A stretch of 13,433 bases of DNA from positions 1 through 13,433 of the forward strand of contig JBMSHD010000062.1 in NCBI GenBank assembly GCA_049416425.1, written 5' to 3'. The position numbers and the translations under genes are program-made. The notes beneath the pieces were generated by a model. The model searched no databases. It was not told where the DNA came from and saw only the letters and a list, made by a program, of their open reading frames with translations. This DNA comes from JBMSHD01 sp049416425 (GTDB lineage Bacteria > Pseudomonadota > Gammaproteobacteria > Francisellales > Francisellaceae). This document shows positions 6,590 through 13,414 of the stretch, piece by piece (positions within the stretch are counted from its first letter, which is position 1; each line of letters begins with the position of its first letter).

Positions 6590-7057
6590 TCATCCTGGTT
6601 GCGGTGCTGTAACACCCGGATTTTTAGAACTGTCTTCCCATTTGACATCAGTAGTTGTAGCGTTATTAATATAATCCACTCGTTTATGATTGATAATAAA
6701 ACCGATAAACGGCTTATCATTATTTTTCAGTGCTGTGGCCTCATGCGTTTGTAAAAATTCTTGCATCAGCTGCAAGGCGGCTCGTGGATTGATAATATAT
6801 AATATCACCAGATAGTAATCCGGCACCGATTGCTCCAAATTAAAACGCCGAGATATCGACTCGCTCAATCTGCTTAATAAGGTGATATAAGAAGGCTTAT
6901 CATCATATAACGCCTCGATTCGGCTATCCAGTGACTGAAGCCAGGGCAGCACCAGGATCTGCTGGAGCGATGCCGATACCATCGCCAGCGCCTTTTTTTT
7001 CTGTGCGGCAATATCCCATGAACTTGAATACTTGTCTTTAGCATCACGCTTCATCAT
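6590..7057 (-). CDS. Unknown 155-residue cytosolic protein between DotL and DotM
   Basis: The family is not recognised. The product is soluble: no signal peptide and no membrane helix. The N-terminal two thirds look alpha-helical (KKKALAMVSASLQQILVLPW, LLSRLSESISRRF, ALQLMQEFLQTH). A short hydrophobic beta-like piece, PFIGFIINHKRVDYIN (116-131), follows, then a polar tail. It starts inside the dotL stop codon (TAATG) and ends 6 bases before dotM, so it is made together with both and is probably a cytosolic partner of the coupling complex. In Legionella the cytosolic partners of this complex are IcmS, IcmW and LvgA, and icmQ lies beside icmP. The helical N-terminus followed by a FIINH-type strand loosely recalls IcmQ, but the match is too weak to name it. 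Confidence 0.7.
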   Translation of the reverse strand: MMKRDAKDKYSSSWDIAAQKKKALAMVSASLQQILVLPWLQSLDSRIEALYDDKPSYITLLSRLSESISRRFNLEQSVPDYYLVILYIINPRAALQLMQEFLQTHEATALKNNDKPFIGFIINHKRVDYINNATTTDVKWEDSSKNPGVTAPQPG

Positions 7058-9387
7058 TACTCATCACCTCCATCCAACATCCTATCCAGAATATCCTGCA
7101 ATGGTATCTCTGGCTTTATCAGCCTATATTCCGTGATAGCCGAAAGACGCTCGGCAACATTCCTGGCAATCTCTCTGACGCGCCGTTTTGGCAGACCGTT
7201 TAGCACACCAACCTTTTCCAATCCCAGTTGAATCTTGTCAAAATCAATCAGGCTTTCCTCCAGTGAGAAGGCATCCATGTCAAAATAACGGCTCTCGACG
7301 CGCCTATCCAATGGAATCTTATAAAACACATCATTCCTGGAGTAAAATTCCACGTCTTCTTTGACATCATCGTCAATCCGATTATCCGCCTGCTCATAGG
7401 GCTCAATATCTTCATTGTGACCAATAAAGTTGACAACATGTTTGATATCGAAAGGATCAAGCTCAGATATCCTATGAAGTTTGGCGGCGAATGCATCGTC
7501 TTTGGCTTGCTCTTTGGCCACTTCAGTGTCGAGATTTTCAAAACACGCATGCAATCCCATGGCAAGCATAAGCCTTCTTAGCTCAATAAAATTAAGCGGC
7601 TCGACCTTCAAAAACTGATTGATTTTAATGCGTTTGACTTTAGGCGCATTGGCATAGAAAGAGGCCATGCGGATAATCTCAGATTTAAAGAAAATATGAC
7701 CCTCTCCCTCACGCTGATCTTTTAAATCCATCAAATCAACACGTGAACGCTTTTCAATCGTTGCCTCCATGTTGTCAAGATAACTCATGGTGGTGGAATC
7801 TTTGTTGATATTATAGCTTTTGGCCACCGATACATAGGCCTCACCGGCCATCTTATTGAAGAACTCCCAGGTCTCTTGAGGATCCTCGAGCTTCATGCAG
7901 ATCTTAATGTTGGTATTGGCACAGATAGAGGCGGCCTCTTCTTTTGATGCCTTTTGAAACGCCGGCAAATCCTGTCCGGCAAACACGACCGAAAAACCGA
8001 GAGAACGCGCCTGAGCCGGAACCACGGCAAAACCTTCGACGGCGTAATAGCCATACTCATCAAGAATGCAAAGATACGGTGTTTTTGCCGTGGTTGGCTT
8101 GGTCTCGATGACATCTTTATAATCGCCTTCGATCTTCTCACCAAGACCCGCCGCCAGCATGGCTTTCAAAGAGGCGATAATGAGTTTGCCAAGATTGGCA
8201 AGCTCAGGTGGTGATTTCTCTAGCGCCGGCAGCAAGACCACAAGAATTCGACGATTTAAGATCACATCTTTAAAATCCACCTCGGCAATATTCGTTCTGA
8301 TGATATGAGCATAGACATCGGCCAGTGAGCCGAAGATCCGAGTCAACTGCATGATGATATAACCATGCTGCTCGTAGACCTTCTCAGGTTGCTCACCTTT
8401 GGCCGACATCTTATAAGCCGGCAAGCTCAAAAGATAGTTGCTCAGCGCGTCTTTGACGTCAAAGGGAATGTCCTTATCATAGATGTGTTCACCACCATAT
8501 TCATCAAATATCTTTCGATCATGATATAAACCTTCTAAGGCCTCGATGGTGAAATAACGGCGGATGGCATTGGCATCGAGCAATATGGCACCCTGATCTC
8601 GAAGATAAACCAGCACTCGCATCAGCGCCTCGATAAAAGAGATGGCACGTCCTTTCCACATATCATCATTGCCACCACCTTTTCCACCTGAGTCCATCAT
8701 GCTGATAACAAGCTGAGACAGCATACTCGACGAGCCAACGGCGAAGGGATTCAGTGTATTGGAAATAACGTCTTTCTGCGCGCCGATAATGTCTTTTGCC
8801 CCGGTCATAAAATTGATCACCAGAAGATCATCCTCACGCCCCAGTGATCTCGCCAAGGCAAAAACCTTGGCAAACAGCGCATTATCGCCCTTACCATCGA
8901 CATAGATAAATCCACTGCCCTGCACCAAGGCATTATACGATAAAGACAACAAGGTCTCGGTCTTACCGCTTCCCGTTGAACCAAAAACCAGGCAATGTGT
9001 ACGCATGTCATCATTGTTAAACCAGATCTCATTATCGGTGTTAATTTCATTGCCAAAGTAATAAATACCACTGGATTTGCCTGGTTTCGTTGAGCCAGGA
9101 GGCGAGTTATTTGGATCGCTACCCTTCTCATAAATCGGCTGTTTGAACGGCAGACGTCGAGCAGCACCCATGGAAAAACAAAAAACGATGATCATCATAA
9201 GCAGAATAACATCCGCCAGATAACTGAAAACAAGACCCAACAGCATCAGCATAAAAATAGCCAGGCACCCTCCGGCTCTGCTGGAAAGTAATTCCAGAAA
9301 ACGCCTTGGAAACGATCGAAGGTCGCGAATCGAATGAACCGGCTTGTGTTCTTGCGCTTTTAATATTCCTCTGAACTGTTTGGCCAT
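7057..9387 (-). CDS. dotL: DotL/IcmO, type IV coupling protein ATPase
   Basis: DotL is the hexameric VirD4/TraG-class ATPase that receives substrates at the inner membrane for type IVB secretion. The 776 residues are close to the 783 of the Legionella protein. Membrane helices lie at about 38-57 and 59-77. Walker A is GSTGSGKT (136-143) and Walker B is LCILDEYG (Asp443, Glu444). A VFAGQDLPAFQKA stretch (468-480) follows. The signature glycine-rich insert DSGGKGGGNDDMWKGRA (232-248) is also seen. Residues from about 590 form the acidic, helical C-terminal extension that in Legionella binds DotN and the IcmS-IcmW-LvgA chaperones, so adaptor-dependent secretion is likely retained. It starts 4 bases after icmT with a weak AAGAGA ribosome site, and its stop overlaps the next start. 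It is homologous to TrbC of IncI plasmids, but the long C-terminal tail favours protein secretion. Confidence 0.95.
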   Translation of the reverse strand: MAKQFRGILKAQEHKPVHSIRDLRSFPRRFLELLSSRAGGCLAIFMLMLLGLVFSYLADVILLMMIIVFCFSMGAARRLPFKQPIYEKGSDPNNSPPGSTKPGKSSGIYYFGNEINTDNEIWFNNDDMRTHCLVFGSTGSGKTETLLSLSYNALVQGSGFIYVDGKGDNALFAKVFALARSLGREDDLLVINFMTGAKDIIGAQKDVISNTLNPFAVGSSSMLSQLVISMMDSGGKGGGNDDMWKGRAISFIEALMRVLVYLRDQGAILLDANAIRRYFTIEALEGLYHDRKIFDEYGGEHIYDKDIPFDVKDALSNYLLSLPAYKMSAKGEQPEKVYEQHGYIIMQLTRIFGSLADVYAHIIRTNIAEVDFKDVILNRRILVVLLPALEKSPPELANLGKLIIASLKAMLAAGLGEKIEGDYKDVIETKPTTAKTPYLCILDEYGYYAVEGFAVVPAQARSLGFSVVFAGQDLPAFQKASKEEAASICANTNIKICMKLEDPQETWEFFNKMAGEAYVSVAKSYNINKDSTTMSYLDNMEATIEKRSRVDLMDLKDQREGEGHIFFKSEIIRMASFYANAPKVKRIKINQFLKVEPLNFIELRRLMLAMGLHACFENLDTEVAKEQAKDDAFAAKLHRISELDPFDIKHVVNFIGHNEDIEPYEQADNRIDDDVKEDVEFYSRNDVFYKIPLDRRVESRYFDMDAFSLEESLIDFDKIQLGLEKVGVLNGLPKRRVREIARNVAERLSAITEYRLIKPEIPLQDILDRMLDGGDE

Positions 9388-9391
9388 GGCA

Positions 9392-9631
9392 CTATCTCTT
9401 GTGATGACCGATGATGCTTTCTCGGATAATGGTGAAGAAAGCCTTAAGACTCAGATTGAATCGATGCAGAATCGCCAAAAATATCACCGCAATAAGACAG
9501 ATCAAAAAGGTCGACAATCGCATATGAAAAAAGAACAAAAGAAATGGAAAGCAAACTCGGGCATCGAGAAAATAAAATTTTGGATAATAGGCCGAGTCAC
9601 GCCAGTGTGTCGCCAATTCATTATTTTTCAT
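9392..9631 (-). CDS. icmT: IcmT, small membrane protein of the type IVB secretion system
   Basis: IcmT is a small inner-membrane protein essential for Dot/Icm function and, in Legionella, linked to pore formation and escape from the host cell. The 79-residue product keeps the family's highly conserved opening THWRDSA, then PKF, a DARVCFPFLLFFFHMR stretch, and AVIFLAILHRFNLSL. Two hydrophobic segments are visible, at about 26-36 and 40-56. The protein ends in a basic GHHKR. Its ATG overlaps the dotB stop (ATGA, 9628-9631), with GGGG 8 bases upstream. The IncI counterpart is TraK, which also follows the DotB homologue TraJ, so the order supports the call. Confidence 0.92.
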   Translation of the reverse strand: MKNNELATHWRDSAYYPKFYFLDARVCFPFLLFFFHMRLSTFLICLIAVIFLAILHRFNLSLKAFFTIIRESIIGHHKR

Positions 9632-10845
9632 ACACCAGTCCCCGTATGCGCTTTTGATAAGAATTCATCCCGCCCATATGAGTCATTATCCATAAACAAC
9701 ATCTTATTGCCGCCTAAGTTATTGTCATGATCACTTCTCATCTCTGGCAAATAGCGCATTGCCGTCTCTTTCGTGATCAGATTTTTCACCCATTTGAGCT
9801 TAACATCACGACTCAATGGCTGCCCAGATTCCACCAGCAACTTTTGCAACACGGTATTCATGGCCTCTGGTTGGGTGCTCAACAGCTTTTCCTTGATACT
9901 GGGACTCATGTAAAGATATTCTCGAATAGGAATACGGCCACCGCCGCATTTGGGGACTAAAGCCTGCCATAACACCAACTCTATCGTTGAGATCAGATCA
10001 TAATAGGTATCGGAGCGATTCGCCTGTGATGTGGCATTTAGCATGCGCCTTAGGGTGTCGATAGCACCATTGGCATGAACGGTGGTATAAACCGGATGCC
10101 CTGTCAATGCCGCCTCTATCACCGCCGATATCGTCTCTCCATCTCTGGCTTCTCCCAGCAAGATCAACCCTGGTTTTCGGCGCAATGCATTTCTGACTCC
10201 GGCGGCAAAATTGGGCAGATGTCTGGGGATTTCACTCTGACTGACAATAGAATTCGGCTTATTGATGTGATCGTAGGTATATTCGATGGGTGATTCGTAC
10301 GTCAACACCTTTAGATGATTGTTTTCATCCTCGACAAAGCTTCGAATCAAAGAAGCTAAAAGCGTACTCTTACCGGAACCGGTGGCACCACTGATGACCA
10401 CCACCCCTTTCAGGCCATTTAAATACTGAGTCAACTGATCATCAAGCCCCATGTCTTTAAGCTCTGGGGGGTGACTGTTGATGACCCTCAGTGTCACCTG
10501 AGTACCATGATATCCCCTAAACAGACAGGCGGTAATATTAACCCGAAAGCGGACGGAGTACTCCGGCGTATTGAGCTGATAGCTGGTATCCAGATCAACA
10601 CCGCTTTGTATCAGTGCACTGGCATTGGCACCATAGATATGATTGATAAAATCAGACAACTCCTGATGCGTTATTCGGCGATGAGTGACATGGTGCAACA
10701 AACCATCTTTCTCGGTCAGAATAGCCTCACCGGACTGAATGGTGATATCCGATACCTGTTTGTGATGCAGAAACAGCATAAGCGTGTTGAAGTGCTCCAG
10801 GGTGAAATAACTCGGCTCAGGCGTAAAACACAGAAGTTCGCTCAT
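9628..10845 (-). CDS. dotB: DotB, PilT-like cytoplasmic ATPase of the type IVB secretion system
   Basis: DotB is a hexameric ATPase of the PilT/VirB11 superfamily that docks on the cytoplasmic side of the machine and powers it. The 405-residue protein shows an N-terminal domain with VSDITIQSG (31-39), Walker A GATGSGKST (153-161), an Asp box near TYESPIEYTYD (182-192), Walker B LILLGEARD (227-235) with Glu232, and the His box TTVHANG (254-260). It is about 28 residues longer than the Legionella protein, and the extra length is mainly a polar C-terminal tail. The ATG at 10845 was chosen because it overlaps the dotC stop as ATGA; an in-frame ATG at 10869 would add eight residues inside dotC. 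It is homologous to TraJ of IncI plasmids. Confidence 0.95.
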   Translation of the reverse strand: MSELLCFTPEPSYFTLEHFNTLMLFLHHKQVSDITIQSGEAILTEKDGLLHHVTHRRITHQELSDFINHIYGANASALIQSGVDLDTSYQLNTPEYSVRFRVNITACLFRGYHGTQVTLRVINSHPPELKDMGLDDQLTQYLNGLKGVVVISGATGSGKSTLLASLIRSFVEDENNHLKVLTYESPIEYTYDHINKPNSIVSQSEIPRHLPNFAAGVRNALRRKPGLILLGEARDGETISAVIEAALTGHPVYTTVHANGAIDTLRRMLNATSQANRSDTYYDLISTIELVLWQALVPKCGGGRIPIREYLYMSPSIKEKLLSTQPEAMNTVLQKLLVESGQPLSRDVKLKWVKNLITKETAMRYLPEMRSDHDNNLGGNKMLFMDNDSYGRDEFLSKAHTGTGV

Positions 10846-11579
10846 GATTTCGACACCACCGGCTGCCATAGATTTGATTTCAACAACAGCTGCGGCTCAT
10901 CTTTTATCATCAGCTGTCGATTACCGAGCGAGACTTTATTCTTATCACCGACAATAGCACTATAACTTGATTTCACATAAACCGAAGAGATAAGTCCTTC
11001 GGTTAGAAGACGCTCATACAAAAGCATACCGGTGTAATCTCTCACCAGTGTATTTAAATCGATGCGATAGATGGTAATGGCCTGTTTGATTCCTTCAGAC
11101 CATCCCGTTAGAATCCCCTGCTGCCAGATTTTGCGCTCATTCTCATCTTTAGGCAGCAATACCGAATTTGGCATATCGGGTTTAGGGACGCTTAAGCTGT
11201 CAAAATAGCTACGCCAGGTCGGCGGTGCAGTAACGAAACGAACCTGTTTGATAATCGCGTAAACATTGCCGGCGGCGTGAATGGTTTTGGCATCATTCGA
11301 AACCTTAACGCTGCCCTTGGCATCATCGATCACCGGGGGAAGCACATCACCGATCAACAGCATATTGAAATTGAAAAACGTATCGAGCTCATCACCATTG
11401 CGGTTTAGAAATTTTTCAATCTGCCCTGACTCATAATAAAGACCAGACTGCGCACCCAGTGAGATGGCGGCCTCTTTAACCGCTTTTAGGCGAATGCTTT
11501 GATCATCTTTTTGATAATAGGCCGACTCATTGCTGAGATTTCCCAGCGATTCCAGCGTCGTCATACCATGATCAATCAT
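10842..11579 (-). CDS. dotC: DotC, apparently without signal peptide or lipobox
   Basis: DotC is normally an outer-membrane lipoprotein that, with DotD and DotH, forms the outer-membrane part of the core complex. The 245 residues match the family through LKAVKEAAISLGAQSGL (31-47), FNFNML with VLPPVI, FVTAPPTWRSYF (115-126), SVLLPKDENERKIWQQG, TGWSEGIKQA and YTGMLLYERLL (181-191). The sequence begins where the mature domain of the Legionella protein begins: the roughly 25-residue signal and lipobox cysteine are missing, and there is no cysteine at all in the first part. The frame is closed by a TAG two codons before the ATG, so it cannot be extended. The start overlaps the dotD stop by 8 bases (ATGATTGA), with GAGG about 10 bases upstream. 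The family call is firm; how the protein is exported is open. Confidence 0.88.
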   Translation of the reverse strand: MIDHGMTTLESLGNLSNESAYYQKDDQSIRLKAVKEAAISLGAQSGLYYESGQIEKFLNRNGDELDTFFNFNMLLIGDVLPPVIDDAKGSVKVSNDAKTIHAAGNVYAIIKQVRFVTAPPTWRSYFDSLSVPKPDMPNSVLLPKDENERKIWQQGILTGWSEGIKQAITIYRIDLNTLVRDYTGMLLYERLLTEGLISSVYVKSSYSAIVGDKNKVSLGNRQLMIKDEPQLLLKSNLWQPVVSKS

Positions 11580-12081
11580 TGCCTATAAACCTCAGAGTAA
11601 TGATTTTTTCATCAGGTAGAATACTGATCAGCGCCTTGTTATTTGCCTGAAGTTGAATATTTTTTAACACCTCTATGGCCGGTGCGGAATGATAATCGAT
11701 ATTGATAAACACCGGCATAATCGGCAGCGTACCATACTGCTGATAAGAGAATCCGACGGTTTGGGCAATTTTTTCCACCACGGTTTGGATTGGGCCAAAC
11801 CAGCTGACCGAAATCTTCTGCTGCAACTGAGAGGCATTAATGTCACTAAATGGCATCGCCACCGGTTTATGTGCCGCCGCCTGTTTGATCGCCGCTAACT
11901 GATCGATCGAGTATCGAGTCTGGCTAATGGCTTGACTCAAGTCTTTCTCAACTCGCTGCTGATTTTGGAGCGAGGCGGCATAATAGGCCTTCTCAGCCTC
12001 TAAACTGGCATCGCTGGAACAGCCCGACAACAGCAGAGAACCGATAACACATAAACTGATTACTTTCACGGACACCACCAT
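11572..12081 (-). CDS. dotD: DotD, outer-membrane lipoprotein of the type IVB secretion system
   Basis: DotD is a lipoprotein with a secretin N0-like periplasmic domain that helps bring DotH to the outer membrane. The 169-residue precursor has a hydrophobic signal and lipobox LSGC with Cys21. A helical, probably coiled-coil stretch follows at about 25-68, then the conserved domain: ISVSWFGPIQTVVEKIA (90-106), FSYQQYGTLPIMPVFINID, VLKNIQLQANNKA and IITLRF near the end, all matching the family. It is slightly longer than the 163-residue Legionella protein. It starts 8 bases after the preceding gene, whose last codons supply AGG as a distant ribosome site; a GTG at 12069 is another possible start. 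Its stop overlaps the dotC start. It corresponds to TraH of IncI plasmids. Confidence 0.92.
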   Translation of the reverse strand: MVVSVKVISLCVIGSLLLSGCSSDASLEAEKAYYAASLQNQQRVEKDLSQAISQTRYSIDQLAAIKQAAAHKPVAMPFSDINASQLQQKISVSWFGPIQTVVEKIAQTVGFSYQQYGTLPIMPVFINIDYHSAPAIEVLKNIQLQANNKALISILPDEKIITLRFIGND

Positions 12082-12089
12082 AAAATTGA

Positions 12090-12503
12090 TTAACCTGTGG
12101 TAACAGCGGTGATCTTAAATCCAGAAATAATTGAACTGACATTGCCGGTTATGCCACCGGTTGACGAATTGGCGATCACCGCGGCAATAGTGCCTACAAC
12201 CAAAAGCGCCCCGCCCAATAACAGATAGACAAACCCCTGCTTGGTCTGTGCCTGCTGCCCACCGCCTTGCGGTCCATGGCCGGTTCGTAATTGAAACAAG
12301 CCCATGATAATGAGGACGACACCGGCAAAACCACAGATAAACTCGATAAAGGTCAGCGTTGTCATCAAGGTTTTCTGCCAGCCTGAAAACAACTTGGTTA
12401 CCGTCGAAGTCGGCGCGTCCGCCATACTTACCTGTATACTGGTCATCAGCATCAATAAAGCGATACCTGCTTTTCTAACCGCAACAATCATTGGCTTCTT
12501 CAT
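12090..12503 (-). CDS. IcmC/IcmD/DotV-family small membrane protein
   Basis: The 137-residue membrane protein has a cleavable-looking signal peptide (MKKPMIVAVRK then a hydrophobic stretch to SMADA at about 29), helices at about 47-69 and 90-112, a glycine/glutamine-rich loop between them (HGPQGGGQQAQTKQG) and a Gly/Ser-rich tail. This layout matches the related small Dot/Icm membrane proteins DotE/IcmC, DotP/IcmD and DotV and the IncI proteins TraQ and TraR, which lie in the inner-membrane part of the machine. Which one it represents cannot be decided from the sequence alone. It is the first gene of the long minus-strand operon and has a good GGAG ribosome site 7 bases before its ATG. In IncI plasmids and Legionella the relatives are not placed directly before dotD/traH, so the position is unusual. 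Confidence 0.75.
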   Translation of the reverse strand: MKKPMIVAVRKAGIALLMLMTSIQVSMADAPTSTVTKLFSGWQKTLMTTLTFIEFICGFAGVVLIIMGLFQLRTGHGPQGGGQQAQTKQGFVYLLLGGALLVVGTIAAVIANSSTGGITGNVSSIISGFKITAVTTG

Positions 12504-12584
12504 TTTACTTCTCCATTTGGTTGGTTATGTTTGTCAATAGAATTCAAGCTTTATTTGTTCAACAAATAATCAGGCATAAGAAAC

Positions 12585-12612
12585 TGTATACATATCACCA
12601 ATTAAATGTCTT
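12585..12612 (-). promoter_or_regulatory. Candidate promoter of the dot/icm operon
   Basis: On the minus strand, AAGACA (complement of 12607-12612) and TATACA (complement of 12585-12590) are 16 bases apart, about 82 bases before the first gene of the operon. The -10 overlaps an 8-base palindrome TGTATACA (12585-12592). No other good promoter was seen within the operon, whose genes are almost without gaps. Confidence 0.35.
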
Positions 12613-12648
12613 ATAGCTGTGCATGTTACAGATAGTTTTGGAAAAATG

Positions 12649-12656
12649 CGCTCTAA
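12649..12656. repeat. Half-site copy of the operator-like palindrome
   Basis: CGCTCTAA recurs here, 69 bases from the identical half of the 12718-12736 palindrome and in the same orientation. It is followed by a T run (ATTTTTTT). It lies upstream of the proposed promoter of the dot operon, so one regulator could contact both promoters. Confidence 0.4.
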
Positions 12657-12717
12657 TTTTTTTGATGCTTTTACAGTCAAATTATCACAAAAATGACTAT
12701 TCACCCTGATACAAAAA

Positions 12718-12736
12718 CGCTCTAAAATTTAGAGCG
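12718..12736. promoter_or_regulatory. Perfect 19-base palindrome, candidate operator
   Basis: CGCTCTAAAATTTAGAGCG has two perfect 9-base arms around one central base. It lies in the divergent intergenic region, centred about 43 bases upstream of the start site predicted from the extended -10 box at 12755-12763. That distance suits a dimeric activator next to RNA polymerase, though repression is equally possible. It does not match the PmrA box pattern known from Legionella and Coxiella dot/icm genes. The regulator is unknown. Confidence 0.55.
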
Positions 12737-12754
12737 AAATTTGCCATTGACATC

Positions 12755-12763
12755 TGATATACT
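12755..12763 (+). promoter_or_regulatory. Extended -10 promoter for the 194-residue gene
   Basis: TGATATACT is an extended -10 element (TG-N-TATACT) with no matching -35 at the right distance, which fits a promoter that depends on an activator. It predicts a start near 12770 and a leader of about 26 bases. The TTGACA at 12747-12752 is too close to act with this -10 and has no good -10 of its own. Confidence 0.5.
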
Positions 12764-12795
12764 AAAGTAAGCAATTTTATACATTGGAGCAACCG

Positions 12796-13380
12796 ATGAG
12801 CTCAATACTCGACCTTCGTCAGAATCTACCCGATGCCAATAACATCACACTGGAAATGTTGCCAGCCGATGTGCAGACAAACCTGCTTTTTCAGCAAAAC
12901 CTTGCTGCTATATTTGGTCCAGCACCTGAAGAACCCGATGAGGTTAAAGCTATGGACTTCAACAAACTTTTTACAACCCATCCGTCATATTTACGGTCAC
13001 GACCCACCCAGAAAGACAACTCCAAACAGGATCAGACACCCCCAAAACCATCTTCAGAGTCCAAAGCAGACAGTGAGCCTACCCCACGCCAGCGACTGAT
13101 TAAACAGCTGACCTTAGCCTTTAAAAATGGTTATGAGTTGGTGGTGGCGCCCGGCAAGGGTATGGAAGTTCTCCTTGACGCCGCCAAAGAGGCGGCCGCT
13201 CAAGCACAAGTGGAACCCAAAGACGTCATTAAGCCATCGAAGGCGAGCCGGCCATTTAGCAAGCAAGAAACCGTCATATTCAATCAGGCCATGACTGCCA
13301 TATCAGAATATAATAATACCAGCTTTAGCATGAGCAAAACCATAAACTCATTCGTTAACAATCTACTGAAAACTCCCTAA
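12796..13380 (+). CDS. Unknown 194-residue cytosolic protein, divergent from the dot operon
   Basis: The family is not recognised. The start at 12796 is preferred to an upstream TTG at 12784 because GGAG (12786-12789) then sits 6 bases before the ATG. The product is soluble and in three parts. The N-terminal segment is 1-65 (LPADVQTNLLFQQNLAAIFG, then DFNKLFTTHPSYL). A disordered linker rich in Pro, Ser, Lys and Gln spans 66-98. The C-terminal part is 99-194, helical, with APGKGMEVLLDAAKEAAAQA (118-137), and ends in SFVNNLLKTP. There are no cysteines, no membrane segment and no signal peptide. It shares its control region with the dot operon, so it may be a co-regulated effector, a chaperone or a machine part; the sequence does not decide between them. 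Confidence 0.75.
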   Translation: MSSILDLRQNLPDANNITLEMLPADVQTNLLFQQNLAAIFGPAPEEPDEVKAMDFNKLFTTHPSYLRSRPTQKDNSKQDQTPPKPSSESKADSEPTPRQRLIKQLTLAFKNGYELVVAPGKGMEVLLDAAKEAAAQAQVEPKDVIKPSKASRPFSKQETVIFNQAMTAISEYNNTSFSMSKTINSFVNNLLKTP

Positions 13381-13384
13381 AATT

Positions 13385-13414
13385 TTGGCATTGCTGTTAT
13401 GGACATAGTATAAA
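13385..13414 (+). promoter_or_regulatory. Candidate sigma-70 promoter for a gene beyond the right edge
   Basis: TTGGCA (13385-13390) and TATAAA (13409-13414) are each one base from consensus and 18 bases apart. They start right after the stop of the 194-residue gene. A small palindrome GGCAATTTGCC (13416-13426) follows over the expected start site. The window ends on an ATG at 13431-13433, which may be the next start codon, but nothing beyond it can be seen. Confidence 0.45.

Noticed and set aside
9344..9730. Plus-strand 128-codon open frame across icmT
   Set aside because: It is antisense to IcmT and the ends of DotL and DotB, all of which have clear family motifs.
10846..10869. Upstream ATG of dotB at 10869
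   Set aside because: It would lie 28 bases inside dotC; the ATG at 10845 overlaps the dotC stop as ATGA, like the other junctions in this operon.
10471..10965. Plus-strand 164-codon open frame within dotB/dotC
   Set aside because: It is antisense to strongly conserved DotB and DotC sequence and has no ribosome site or family resemblance.
4169..12503. The cluster as a conjugative plasmid transfer region
   Set aside because: No relaxase, origin of transfer or plasmid replication gene is seen; chromosomal housekeeping genes lie next to it; and DotL has the long C-terminal tail and DotN partner typical of effector-secreting systems. A conjugative ancestor remains likely.
12601..12616. TTAA/TTAT pair as a PmrA box before the dot operon
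   Set aside because: The Legionella/Coxiella PmrA box has two TTAA cores 11 bases apart; here the second core is TTAT and the spacing is 9.
12747..12769. TTGACA at 12747-12752 as the -35 of the 194-residue gene
   Set aside because: No acceptable -10 lies 16-18 bases downstream; the good TATACT starts only 5 bases after it and works better as an extended -10.
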